Part shown: one piece after another, positions 16,984 to 23,771 of the stretch | Numbering within the stretch: the first letter of the stretch is position 1 | Layout: the number at the start of each line of letters is the position of its first letter | From: Oscillatoria salina IIICB1 | GTDB lineage: Bacteria; Cyanobacteriota; Cyanobacteriia; Cyanobacteriales; SIO1D9 | Length of the DNA: 64,000 bases | Direction of reading: 5' to 3' | NCBI RefSeq assembly: GCF_020144665.1 | Contig: NZ_JAAHBQ010000006.1 | Span: 23,818-87,817, forward strand | The notes under the pieces: generated by a model | What the model was told of the DNA's origin: nothing | The model's database searches: none | What the model saw: only the letters and a program-made list of their open reading frames with translations | Position numbers and translations under genes: made by a program

Positions 16984-17787
16984 CTATTCTTCGTCATCAT
17001 CATCCGAATCTTGGAAATCCCCAGAGGAATTTTCTTCGTCTTCGTCTTCGTAATCCATCTCATCTACAGCTTCGTCAAATTCTTCATAGTCCTCTGTATC
17101 TAGTTGACCATGACGACCTTCATAGACTGCATCAGCTAATTTCCCAACTATTAGCTTAATCGAGCGAATAGCGTCATCGTTAGCTGGAATTGGAATATCT
17201 ACCACATCAGGATCGCAGTTAGTATCTAACATGGAGACAATCGCAATACCAAGTTTTTGGCATTCGAGAATCGCGTTATACTCCCGTCGTTGGTCTACAA
17301 TTATTACCACATCGGGAACGCGGCGCATCATTTTAATTCCGCCCAAATATTTCTGAAGTTTAGCTAATTCGCGACGCAAAACCGCAGCTTCTTTTTTGGG
17401 TCGTCTGTCGATACTGCCATTTTCTTCTAAACGTTCCAATTCTTTGAGACGTTCGACCCTGGTTTTAATTGTCTCCCAGTTAGTCAACATTCCGCCCAAC
17501 CAACGTTGGTTGATATAGTAAGAACCACAACGAGCAGCTTCTTGCGCGATAATACCCGCAGCTTGGCGTTTTGTTCCTACAAACAGAAACTTCTTACCCT
17601 GTTCCGATGCTGTACGCATATAGGTGTAAGCATCTTCCATCAATTGGGCTGTTTGCACCAAATCGATGATGTGAACGCCATTACGGGAAGTATAGATATA
17701 CTGAGACATTCGCGGATTCCAACGGCGAGTTTGATGACCGAAGTGAACCCCTGACTCTAACAATTCTGCTAAAGATACAACTGGCAT
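16984..17787 (-). CDS. rpsB: 30S ribosomal protein S2
   Basis: Small-subunit ribosomal protein of 267 residues. Signature segments are [85 protein letters not shown] and [18 protein letters not shown]. The C-terminus carries a highly acidic tail of about 40 residues, nearly all Asp and Glu, that is longer than in many bacteria. A good Shine-Dalgarno (GGAG, 9 bases from the ATG) is abutted by an interleaved inverted repeat that could block it. Confidence 0.97.
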   Translation of the reverse strand: MPVVSLAELLESGVHFGHQTRRWNPRMSQYIYTSRNGVHIIDLVQTAQLMEDAYTYMRTASEQGKKFLFVGTKRQAAGIIAQEAARCGSYYINQRWLGGMLTNWETIKTRVERLKELERLEENGSIDRRPKKEAAVLRRELAKLQKYLGGIKMMRRVPDVVIIVDQRREYNAILECQKLGIAIVSMLDTNCDPDVVDIPIPANDDAIRSIKLIVGKLADAVYEGRHGQLDTEDYEEFDEAVDEMDYEDEDEENSSGDFQDSDDDDEE

Positions 17788-17796
17788 ATTTTTTTT

Positions 17797-17859
17797 CTCC
17801 TTTCGGGTTTAGCCTCCATCCAGGTGGATTTCCCAAAGAAACACCCGAAATCCTGGATG
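17797..17859 (-). promoter_or_regulatory. rpsB leader with predicted pseudoknot next to the Shine-Dalgarno
   Basis: In mRNA order the leader reads CATCCAGG (17859-17852), one base, TTTCGGGT (17850-17843), then CCTGGATG (17824-17817), then ACCCGAAA (17808-17801), then GGAG (17800-17797). The first and third words pair perfectly over 8 bp, and so do the second and fourth. The arms interleave, so the two stems together form an H-type pseudoknot whose 3' strand ends at the ribosome binding site. S2 autoregulates rpsB-tsf through its leader in E. coli, which makes the same role plausible here; that is inference. Confidence 0.75.
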
Positions 17860-17894
17860 TGCGATTTTAGACAACTTTTATACAGTAGCACAAG

Positions 17895-18062
17895 GGGAGT
17901 GGGGATTGGGGATTGGGGATTGGGGATTGGGGACTGGGGACTGGGGACTGGGGACTGGGGACAAGGAAGACAAGGGAGACAAGGAAGACAAGGGGGACAA
18001 GGAAGAATTGGTAACGGTAACTGATACCTGATAACTGTTAAATGCGGCTACGTGCTAACTGA
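17895..18062 (+). repeat. Heptamer repeat tract (GGGGATT/GGGGACT, then GACAAGG)
   Basis: About nine heptamers of GGGGATT and GGGGACT type are followed by degenerate GACAAGG units and CTGATAA-type units, filling the gap upstream of the rpsB leader. Confidence 0.85.
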
Positions 18063-18069
18063 TAACTGT

Positions 18070-19020
18070 TCACTTTTCGCTGATTTGTTGCTGGATCTCT
18101 GCGTAAGCAGCGTAAACACCTTGGACGTTATACCAATTCAGAAAAATCCGGGCAATTTCTAAGGCTAATTGTGGCTTTCCTTGAGCTATTAACCATTGCA
18201 AGAAAGGAGCCATTGTTTTTTCATTCAATCTGCCACCAAAAGAAAGAATTCCCCACAGTAAGCGATGCAAAACAGTCATTTGAATCATCATTCTTACTTC
18301 CCAGGTAGGATGTTTTCGATAGAAAATTACACCCATCCGTCCCCGTTGGATTTCTTTATCAATTAGTTGGGGAATGTCAGCTAAACTAAAAGCGGGATGC
18401 CAATGATATCCTACTGCTTCGGGACATTTAATCAGTTTTAGTCCTAATTTTTTGAGCCTCACGCCTAATTCTAAATCTTCCCAACCGTAGAGTTGAAATT
18501 GAGTGTCGAAAAGTCCTGCTTCGAGTAGCCATTTTCGCGCGATCGCCACATTCCCAGTAGCAAAATAAGCGGCAGAAAAATCAGTGATCTTATACGGTTC
18601 TGAGGTAGGATTCTCAAAGTTACAAGTGTTAATCACCCAACCATAAGTAAAAACTCGATCTGTTTCTTCATACCCCTTGACTAAAGCGTCCGCGTGTGCT
18701 TGTAAAAACTTTTCCGTGACAACTAAGTCGCTATCAATAAAAATAATTGTCTCACCCTGTGCCTTTTCTACGCCTAAATTTCGTGCCGCAGCCGCACCTT
18801 GATGACTTTGCAAATAAGTAGTAACATGAGGAAACTCAACTGAATATTTAGCCAACCAATCTAAAGTCCCATCAGTTGAACCATCATCAACCACCACAAC
18901 TTCATAACCCTCAACAACACTATCAGATTTTAGTTGTTGATTCTCCAAAGATCGCAAACACTTTTCGAGAATTGGGAGACGATTATAAGTAGGAATAACA
19001 ACACTAAAAAACAAAGACAC
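18070..19020 (-). CDS. Glycosyltransferase family 2
   Basis: A 316-residue GT-A fold enzyme. The N-terminal nucleotide-sugar site is VVIPTYNRLPILEKCLRSL, then VVVDDGSTDGTLDWL, and GETIIFIDSDLVV holds the DxD metal motif. A second conserved block LYGWEDLELGVRLKKLG resembles the galactosyltransferase C-terminal (Glyco_transf_7C) segment with its ED acid. The last about 90 residues are a helical tail. No signal peptide or membrane helix is seen. Acceptor and sugar are unknown; a role in polysaccharide or glycolipid assembly is the usual assumption. Confidence 0.88.
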   Translation of the reverse strand: MSLFFSVVIPTYNRLPILEKCLRSLENQQLKSDSVVEGYEVVVVDDGSTDGTLDWLAKYSVEFPHVTTYLQSHQGAAAARNLGVEKAQGETIIFIDSDLVVTEKFLQAHADALVKGYEETDRVFTYGWVINTCNFENPTSEPYKITDFSAAYFATGNVAIARKWLLEAGLFDTQFQLYGWEDLELGVRLKKLGLKLIKCPEAVGYHWHPAFSLADIPQLIDKEIQRGRMGVIFYRKHPTWEVRMMIQMTVLHRLLWGILSFGGRLNEKTMAPFLQWLIAQGKPQLALEIARIFLNWYNVQGVYAAYAEIQQQISEK

Positions 19021-19179
19021 CTCGACAATTTAACTAACAAATAATTGTAACCCTTATCTTTCTTTGCGCCTACTCGAAGCGAGAACGGCTAACGCCGAAT
19101 GCGCCTTTGCGAGAGGGAACATTATAATTCCTGCTAACGTCAGATAACTAATACATTTCAGTCAACAAAAACCAGCTTT

Positions 19180-19581
19180 ATGTCCAAATTATTTTTAGCG
19201 ATCGCCACGCTCTCAACTCTCGCCATTAGCACTACCGTTACTGTAGCAGAAGGCATCTCAGTCGCTCAAGCCCCCAACTGTAACAACCCTCAAACCCAAA
19301 GCGAAATTAATCAATGTGCAGCGATCGCCTATCGAAACAGCGATCGGCGCCTTAATCAAGTTTATCAACAATTAGTGCCGCGTTTGTCAAGCTCCCGTAA
19401 ACAAAAATTAATCCAAGCCCAACGCGCTTGGATAACCTTCCGAGACGCAAGTTGCGAATTCGAGAGAAGCGAATTTCAAGGTGGAACGATCGCACCTGCG
19501 ATTTACAATGGTTGTTTAGCAGACTTAACTGAAAGACGCACCCAAGAATTAGAAGAATATTTGCAAAATACCCAAAGATAA
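19180..19581 (+). CDS. Secreted LprI/DUF1311 family protein
   Basis: A 133-residue protein with an N-terminal signal peptide (hydrophobic LFLAIATLSTLAISTTVTVA, cleavage near VAQA). It is followed by the LprI-type domain: four to five cysteines (NCNNPQTQSEINQCA, DASCEFE, YNGCLADLTERR) and the central IQAQRAWITFRDASC motif. The founding member, LprI, was described as a lysozyme inhibitor; most homologues are uncharacterised periplasmic proteins. It has no strong Shine-Dalgarno and no obvious operon partner. Confidence 0.82.
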   Translation: MSKLFLAIATLSTLAISTTVTVAEGISVAQAPNCNNPQTQSEINQCAAIAYRNSDRRLNQVYQQLVPRLSSSRKQKLIQAQRAWITFRDASCEFERSEFQGGTIAPAIYNGCLADLTERRTQELEEYLQNTQR

Positions 19582-19680
19582 GAATTCAATAATATTTTCG
19601 CCCCTATTCCGTGAAATGGTTTAATATTGTAGTGCGAGCAAAATGCTCGCTTTTAATTATGGCTAATTATTAGGACTGGA

Positions 19681-20991
19681 ATGTTAGAAAAAGCGCTACA
19701 ACTTAAAGAAGATTTAGTCAATTTTGTCCTCGATGCAGAAGGAGATTTAGCTGTTGCATTAGAATCTTATGCTGCGGCTAATGCAGCGAAAACTTCAGCT
19801 AATCCTTTAGCCCAGCGTCAAATGACAATTGATGCTTTTACTTGTGAAGGAAAAGTTGGCGACAAAACACCAATTGATTTATTCATCTCTGAGTCAGAAT
19901 TATCCCCAGAAGAACAAAATTTAGTTAATAATTGGCAACGCAGTTTCGCTGGTTTATTTGAGATCATTAAAAGCTTACCTGATGGTTTTGAATTAATGAA
20001 TTGGCTAACTGCCAAAAAATACATCGTTAAGCAACCAGACAAGCAAAAACTAAAAGAAATGGAGCGTTTTAAGCCAGGAGAAATCTTGCTTACTCGCATT
20101 GCACCACTTAACGAAAAAGAATGGTTTTTCTTTAGCCCCTATGTCGCAATGGGTAAATTAGGAAAACCTAAATTAGCAGTTGCAATTGGTAATTTCAAAG
20201 AAAATTATAAAAGTAATCTCTATGGTGATGCACCAGAATTGTTAGAAGAAGCTTGGGAATCAGTTGCTCGTTATCATCAAGAATTTCTCAACTTTTTTGA
20301 TGCAGAAAAAATCACAATTTCCGGTCATGAATTAAACAAAAAATTGGCAGAAATCCAAGATAAAATGGTCAAAGATCGCTTAAAAGCGGCGGGAATTGAC
20401 GAATCAACATCTTTAGGAGAATTAGCCGCAGAAGCAGGAATTTCCGAAGCAGAAATTACCGCAGCCGCAGCCGAATCTGGCGCAGACACCAAAGAAGTTG
20501 CGAAAATGTTCAAAAGTGGTAGTAAAATGGTGCTACCCAAAGTAGAATTACCCGAAGAGATTAAAAGAGCAAACGAAGTAACAGCATTTTCTCATCCGCA
20601 TTGGGGACAAATGTTTATCCCAACTTATACAGAATTTACCCAAATTCTTACTGATTCCGACTGGAAAAATAATCCTCAAGCTGCTTCCTTAGTAAGACAA
20701 TATTTACAAAACCCGAAAATTAATTACTTTGTTTGGCAACAATTAGCCGAAAAATATCCGACGCAATTAGAGCAACTTTTGCAAGCAATTTTAGAGCGCC
20801 CGAATTTTAATTTAAAGCAAGATTTACCAGGTTTACTCAAAGAATATGATAAACCCTTAGAACCAGAACTGCCAGAATCAGCTAGCGTCCCCGTCCATTT
20901 ACACAATTTATTTCAAGAAGCCGTCGCGCAACTTAATAAGTCCAAGTCAAAATCAAAGGGTAAAAAGAAAAAAAGTAAAGGTTTTCAATAG
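19681..20991 (+). CDS. Conserved hypothetical protein with Lys-rich tail
   Basis: A 436-residue soluble protein without recognisable catalytic motifs. The N-terminal half (about 1-190) has a mixed alpha/beta pattern with LINGFELMNWLTAKKY-like helices and RFKPGEILLTRIAPLNEKEW. A helical middle contains an Ala/Glu-rich stretch (GISEAEITAAAAESGAD). The C-terminal half includes FSHPHWGQMFIPTY, and the protein ends in about 16 residues that are nearly all Lys and Ser. The basic tail could bind nucleic acid or membrane. I do not recognise the family beyond its cyanobacterial look. Confidence 0.7.
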   Translation: MLEKALQLKEDLVNFVLDAEGDLAVALESYAAANAAKTSANPLAQRQMTIDAFTCEGKVGDKTPIDLFISESELSPEEQNLVNNWQRSFAGLFEIIKSLPDGFELMNWLTAKKYIVKQPDKQKLKEMERFKPGEILLTRIAPLNEKEWFFFSPYVAMGKLGKPKLAVAIGNFKENYKSNLYGDAPELLEEAWESVARYHQEFLNFFDAEKITISGHELNKKLAEIQDKMVKDRLKAAGIDESTSLGELAAEAGISEAEITAAAAESGADTKEVAKMFKSGSKMVLPKVELPEEIKRANEVTAFSHPHWGQMFIPTYTEFTQILTDSDWKNNPQAASLVRQYLQNPKINYFVWQQLAEKYPTQLEQLLQAILERPNFNLKQDLPGLLKEYDKPLEPELPESASVPVHLHNLFQEAVAQLNKSKSKSKGKKKKSKGFQ

Positions 20992-21027
20992 ATATTCTGT
21001 AGAGACATTTCATGCAACTAAAAACCT

Positions 21028-21142
21028 CTCCCCCAACCCCTCTCCTACAAGGAGAGGGGAGCAGAATTACCGACTCAAAATGTTAACTACTCCCCCTTCG
21101 GTTGTAGGGAAGGGGGTTGGGGGGTTAGGTTAGACAATTCTT
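21028..21142 (+). repeat. Dispersed repeat with GGGTTAGGTTAGACAATTCT end, copy 1
   Basis: CCCCTCTCC and GGAGAGGGG arms are followed by a purine-rich tract and the word GGGTTAGGTTAGACAATTCT. The same word ends a similar block at about 41638-41688. Confidence 0.7.
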
Positions 21143-21337
21143 GATTATTAAGGCTTAATTTTCCTAAAAAAAACGCTCCCTCCCAAGACTAGGAGAGAGA
21201 GCTTAGTTGAAATGGTTGGTATGGTGTGAGGAGCAAACAACGTAATTCTTGTTTGCGTTACTATACAGCATAATCAGTCGATGTGACGCAGATTTGACAA
21301 CTAGATGACAATTTTGTCACGGTGTTGGGGACTGGGT

Positions 21338-21438
21338 TCAGTGAACAGTTAGCAGTGAACAGTGAACAGTTAGCAGTTTATTCGCTAATTGCTTCTTGTC
21401 GGCAATATCTACTGATAACTGATAACTGCTCACTGAAA
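21338..21438 (+). repeat. CAGTGAA/CAGTTAG heptamer repeats
   Basis: Units of GTGAACA, GTTAGCA and GATAACT type in tandem, directly downstream of the dioxygenase gene at 21456. Confidence 0.75.
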
Positions 21439-21455
21439 ACCCCCTCTCCCAAGTC

Positions 21456-22208
21456 TCATCCCCGTAACCCAACATCGAATGTAGAAACAAAACCTGACTC
21501 AGCCTGGGATAATTCCAGTGTAAGTTGCTTTCCAGAACTGCGATAAAGCCCATCTTGAGGATTTTTAACTAATTGACTTCGCTTGCTAGCGTAGGGCTGA
21601 CGGTTAAATACTTGTTCTGTCAAAGAATCATCAAAATACAACTGTGAGGAAAATTCCCGTCCTTGATTTGATGTGGGCGACGTGCGAACCTGGAAATGAA
21701 TATGTACGGCTCGACCTGGATAGCAACCAGGATAAATCGTTCTAAACTGGACGGTTCCATTCTCGTCTGTTAATTGATAGCCGCGCAAGAAATTTTCTGC
21801 GGAGGTATTCAAGTTTTGGTAGCTATCTTGTACGCCCGAATAAACGCCTAAAGCATTACAATGCCAAATATCGACAACTGCGTCTGAGACGGGTACGCAT
21901 TGGCTGCCGTTGACATCAAAGACGCGCAGTGTCAAGATTAGGGGTACTCCGGCTTGGGTGGAAATGACATCGGAACGGTTGAGTCGCTCATCGAGAAAGT
22001 AAGGTCCTGGGGTCTGGCGTGGAGTTACGATACATCTAGGGGCTTGAGTGAGAGTAGTTGTCTGGGAGGTTAGGGTTTCTGGGTTTGGGGTGGCTTTTGG
22101 TGTTGGAGTGGTCAACTCGGTGGAAGTAGATTGTTGACGGAAACACCCTAAAATTGATGTGGCTGTGGTTGCAGCCATGAAGCTGATTATTTCTCGTCGT
22201 TTGAGCAT
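21456..22208 (-). CDS. Intradiol ring-cleavage dioxygenase-like Tat lipoprotein
   Basis: The 250-residue protein has the intradiol (protocatechuate/catechol 1,2-) dioxygenase fold. PRQTPGPYFLDERLNRSDV matches the N-terminal family motif with its first Tyr. Then come VVDIWHCNALGVYSG and the iron-site segment YPGCYPGRAVHIHFQV, which supplies Tyr and two His. The N-terminus MLKRREIISFMAATTATSILGC has a twin-arginine and a lipobox (ILGC), so it is probably exported folded and lipid-anchored. I chose the ATG at 22208; the frame continues upstream only through repetitive DNA. Substrate unknown. Confidence 0.83.
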   Translation of the reverse strand: MLKRREIISFMAATTATSILGCFRQQSTSTELTTPTPKATPNPETLTSQTTTLTQAPRCIVTPRQTPGPYFLDERLNRSDVISTQAGVPLILTLRVFDVNGSQCVPVSDAVVDIWHCNALGVYSGVQDSYQNLNTSAENFLRGYQLTDENGTVQFRTIYPGCYPGRAVHIHFQVRTSPTSNQGREFSSQLYFDDSLTEQVFNRQPYASKRSQLVKNPQDGLYRSSGKQLTLELSQAESGFVSTFDVGLRG

Positions 22209-22419
22209 TTTCTTCACGATGTCTAGTTTCCTTTCTCTACTTTTACACCTAGTGTAGTTCACTGGTTTTGGTGTAGCATTCATTGTCTCTGGTTCCCTGG
22301 CTATGGCATTTATTGTCTCTGGTTCCCTGGCTGGAGCCGGGGAACGTGGTTTCGAGGCTCCTGCCTCGATGCTAAGATAATTGGAGGAATGGAGGCTCCG
22401 CCTCCAGGGGGCAGAGAAT
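22209..22419. repeat. Mosaic of short repeats
   Basis: Two copies of a 30-bp unit containing ATTGTCTCTGGTTCCCTGG (from 22282 and 22312) come first. They are followed by inverted repeats TCGAGGC/GCCTCGA (22352-22369) and TGGAGGC/GCCTCCA (22390-22406). No gene is supported here. Confidence 0.8.
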
Positions 22420-22474
22420 GTCATCCTGAGCGAAGCGAAGGATCTCGGAGATCCTTCGCTTCGCTCAGGATGAC
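22420..22474. repeat. Perfect 27-bp inverted repeat (REP-like palindrome)
   Basis: Arms 22420-22446 and 22448-22474 are perfect inverted copies around one central base. They begin GTCATCCTGAGCGAAGCGAA, a word widely dispersed in bacterial genomes. It overlaps the 3' end of the minus-strand frame at 22421-22939. Confidence 0.9.
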
Positions 22475-22939
22475 GTGACTTTCGTGTTTTCCCCCGAGAA
22501 AAGTACCTGCGGGTTGAAGATATTGTAGGGAGTCACCAAAGTGTGCTTCCTGTTGACGACAATTTAACGTCCAGAGTAAATCAGTGATTACGCGATCGGG
22601 AGAACCCGGAGATGGTGTAGACTTAGTGTGTGTCTTAGACTTGGGGCGAGGTGGAAATCGAGCTTCTTCAAAATAACTATTTTTTAGCTGTAAATTTCCT
22701 AATTTTCTTTCTTTTAATTCCTCATCAATTTTTTCAAATAGACAGACTATTTTGCTGCGGAATACTGCATATTCTGGTGGTCGCTGTAATATTTTTGGAA
22801 TTGTTGCACCACGATCTAGTCCAGTAATAGTGGTCAACTGCGTAATCTCATATCCATTTGGATACAATTTATTGAGAGCATCAGACAAAGCTTTCCAACC
22901 TTCATCAGTTAAGCAATACCGATTATTACCCATTAACAA
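22421..22939 (-). pseudogene. 5' remnant of a larger protein, truncated by a palindromic repeat
   Basis: The 172-residue frame starts with a winged-helix-like regulatory segment (RYCLTDEGWKALSDALNKLY...LTTITGLDRGATIPKIL). A linker follows, and then DRVITDLLWTLNCRQQEAHFGDSLQ. That last segment resembles the region just before the P-loop in cyanobacterial effector/STAND-type ATPases, which normally continues into a nucleotide-binding domain. Here the reading frame instead passes into the inverted repeat at 22420-22474, which encodes the last about 18 residues (VILSEAKDLRDPSLRSG), and stops. I read it as the 5' end of a broken gene; the ATPase assignment is inference. Confidence 0.55.
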
Positions 22940-22957
22940 GCCGTATTAGAAATACCC

Positions 22958-22992
22958 TTGATTATCGACACAGTACGTTTGTCGATAATCAA
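22958..22992. promoter_or_regulatory. 13-bp inverted repeat, candidate operator
   Basis: TTGATTATCGACA (22958-22970) and TGTCGATAATCAA (22980-22992) are perfect inverted copies nine bases apart, 19-53 bases upstream of the minus-strand frame that starts at 22939. The core TGTCGAT recurs at 23076 and 23088. Confidence 0.55.
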
Positions 22993-23075
22993 CACTAAGA
23001 ATTTATTCTACTATATCAACCTAAAATCCTTTGCTGACAAGGCTTGCGGAAATTACCTAATTTTTTAAGGAAAGT

Positions 23076-23099
23076 TGTCGATCTTCGTGTCGATCTTCG
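23076..23099 (+). promoter_or_regulatory. Tandem 12-bp direct repeat TGTCGATCTTCG, candidate operator
   Basis: Two perfect adjacent copies of TGTCGATCTTCG lie 73-96 bases upstream of the small secreted peptide gene at 23172. They share TGTCGAT with the inverted repeat at 22958-22992. Confidence 0.5.
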
Positions 23100-23171
23100 A
23101 CACCAACGTGAGGACAACCGTAATAAAACTGGGTTATAGACAAAATTCAGTTTACACCCAGGAGAAGACTT

Positions 23172-23363
23172 ATGGAAAGTAAAAATTCCCCGGATTCTCG
23201 ACAATGCAAGCGTGGCTTTTGCTTCACTATCGCCTTATTTTTAATCGTGGAAACTCCACAAGCTTTGGCTGCTTGGGTTACGCTGTCGGATTTTGTCCCG
23301 CGCTTCTTTGCACCGAAAATTGAGGTTGTTCAGCCAGAATGTCAAATCGGCGAACTTGAGTAG
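23172..23363 (+). CDS. Small secreted peptide (63 residues)
   Basis: The gene has a good Shine-Dalgarno (AGGAG, 8 bases before the ATG). The product has a basic, Cys-containing N-terminus (QCKRG), a hydrophobic stretch FCFTIALFLIV and a signal-peptidase-like site near QALAA. A mature part of about 28 residues follows, WVTLSDFVPRFFAPKIEVV, then one Cys and an acidic end (GELE). I do not recognise a family. A second small secreted peptide gene lies 225 bases downstream on the same strand. It might be a membrane-anchored micro-protein if the peptide is not cleaved. Confidence 0.55.
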   Translation: MESKNSPDSRQCKRGFCFTIALFLIVETPQALAAWVTLSDFVPRFFAPKIEVVQPECQIGELE

Positions 23364-23379
23364 CAAAAACGGAAAACGT

Positions 23380-23406
23380 AGGGGCAAACGCCCTGTGGCT
23401 GCCCCT
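23380..23406. repeat. Inverted repeat AGGGGCA/TGCCCCT
   Basis: 7-bp arms and a 13-base loop between the two small peptide genes; it resembles the GTAGGGGC-type dispersed cyanobacterial repeat. It could also attenuate transcription between the two genes. Confidence 0.5.
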
Positions 23407-23587
23407 GGAAAACGCATAATTTTTCTTTTCTCGACCAAAGATAAATATAGGAAGTCCGATGAAAACTGCATCAGTACAACACTGAACAGCTTATTAACTC
23501 TTAGCTATCTTTTTCAGACTTCCTCTTGCAAGCAGTAGTTGGTACCAACTCGCTTTTCCTTCATTTGTCAATCGGAGAAACGAGTTC

Positions 23588-23755
23588 ATGAAAGCAATAA
23601 CTTTAATTTTTTCGCTCCTGATTTTGTTCGTTGCGGAGCCTAGCTTTGCTATGTCGGTAGTAGCAAATTCAGCCTCACTACCACCACAAATTAATAATCA
23701 GGAATCTGAGCCAAGATGTGAGGATAAGGATGGCAATCTTATCTGTCCTCAATAA
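23588..23755 (+). CDS. Small secreted peptide (55 residues)
   Basis: The gene is preceded by GGAGAA (spacing about 9). MKAITLIFSLLILFVAEPSFA is a textbook signal peptide with an SFA cleavage site. The mature part is about 34 residues: polar, Ser/Asn/Gln-rich, with two cysteines near the C-terminus (PRCEDKDGNLICPQ) that could form a disulphide loop. It lies convergently against the CHAT gene, 16 bases between the two stops. Unrecognised family; function unknown. Confidence 0.6.
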   Translation: MKAITLIFSLLILFVAEPSFAMSVVANSASLPPQINNQESEPRCEDKDGNLICPQ

Positions 23756-23771
23756 ACAGCAACAAGGGAAT

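Larger units (their letters stand above)
20992..21455. other. Repeat-filled intergenic region
   Basis: It holds a CCCCTCTCC...GGAGAGGGG inverted repeat (about 21037-21060) and a following GGGTTAGGTTAGACAATTCT element shared with the 41630 region. A weak hairpin (GCAAAC/GTTTGC near 21233-21256) and a tract of CAGTGAA/CAGTTAG heptamers (21338-21438) complete it. No gene was found. Confidence 0.7.

Noticed and set aside
17824..18024. Small plus-strand frame reading GIGDWGLGTGDWGQ
   Set aside because: It is a translation of the GGGGATT/GGGGACT heptamers upstream of rpsB.
21322..21546. Plus-strand frame through the heptamer tract downstream of the dioxygenase gene
   Set aside because: It consists of translated heptamers (EQLAVNSEQLAV) and then overlaps the dioxygenase gene on the other strand.
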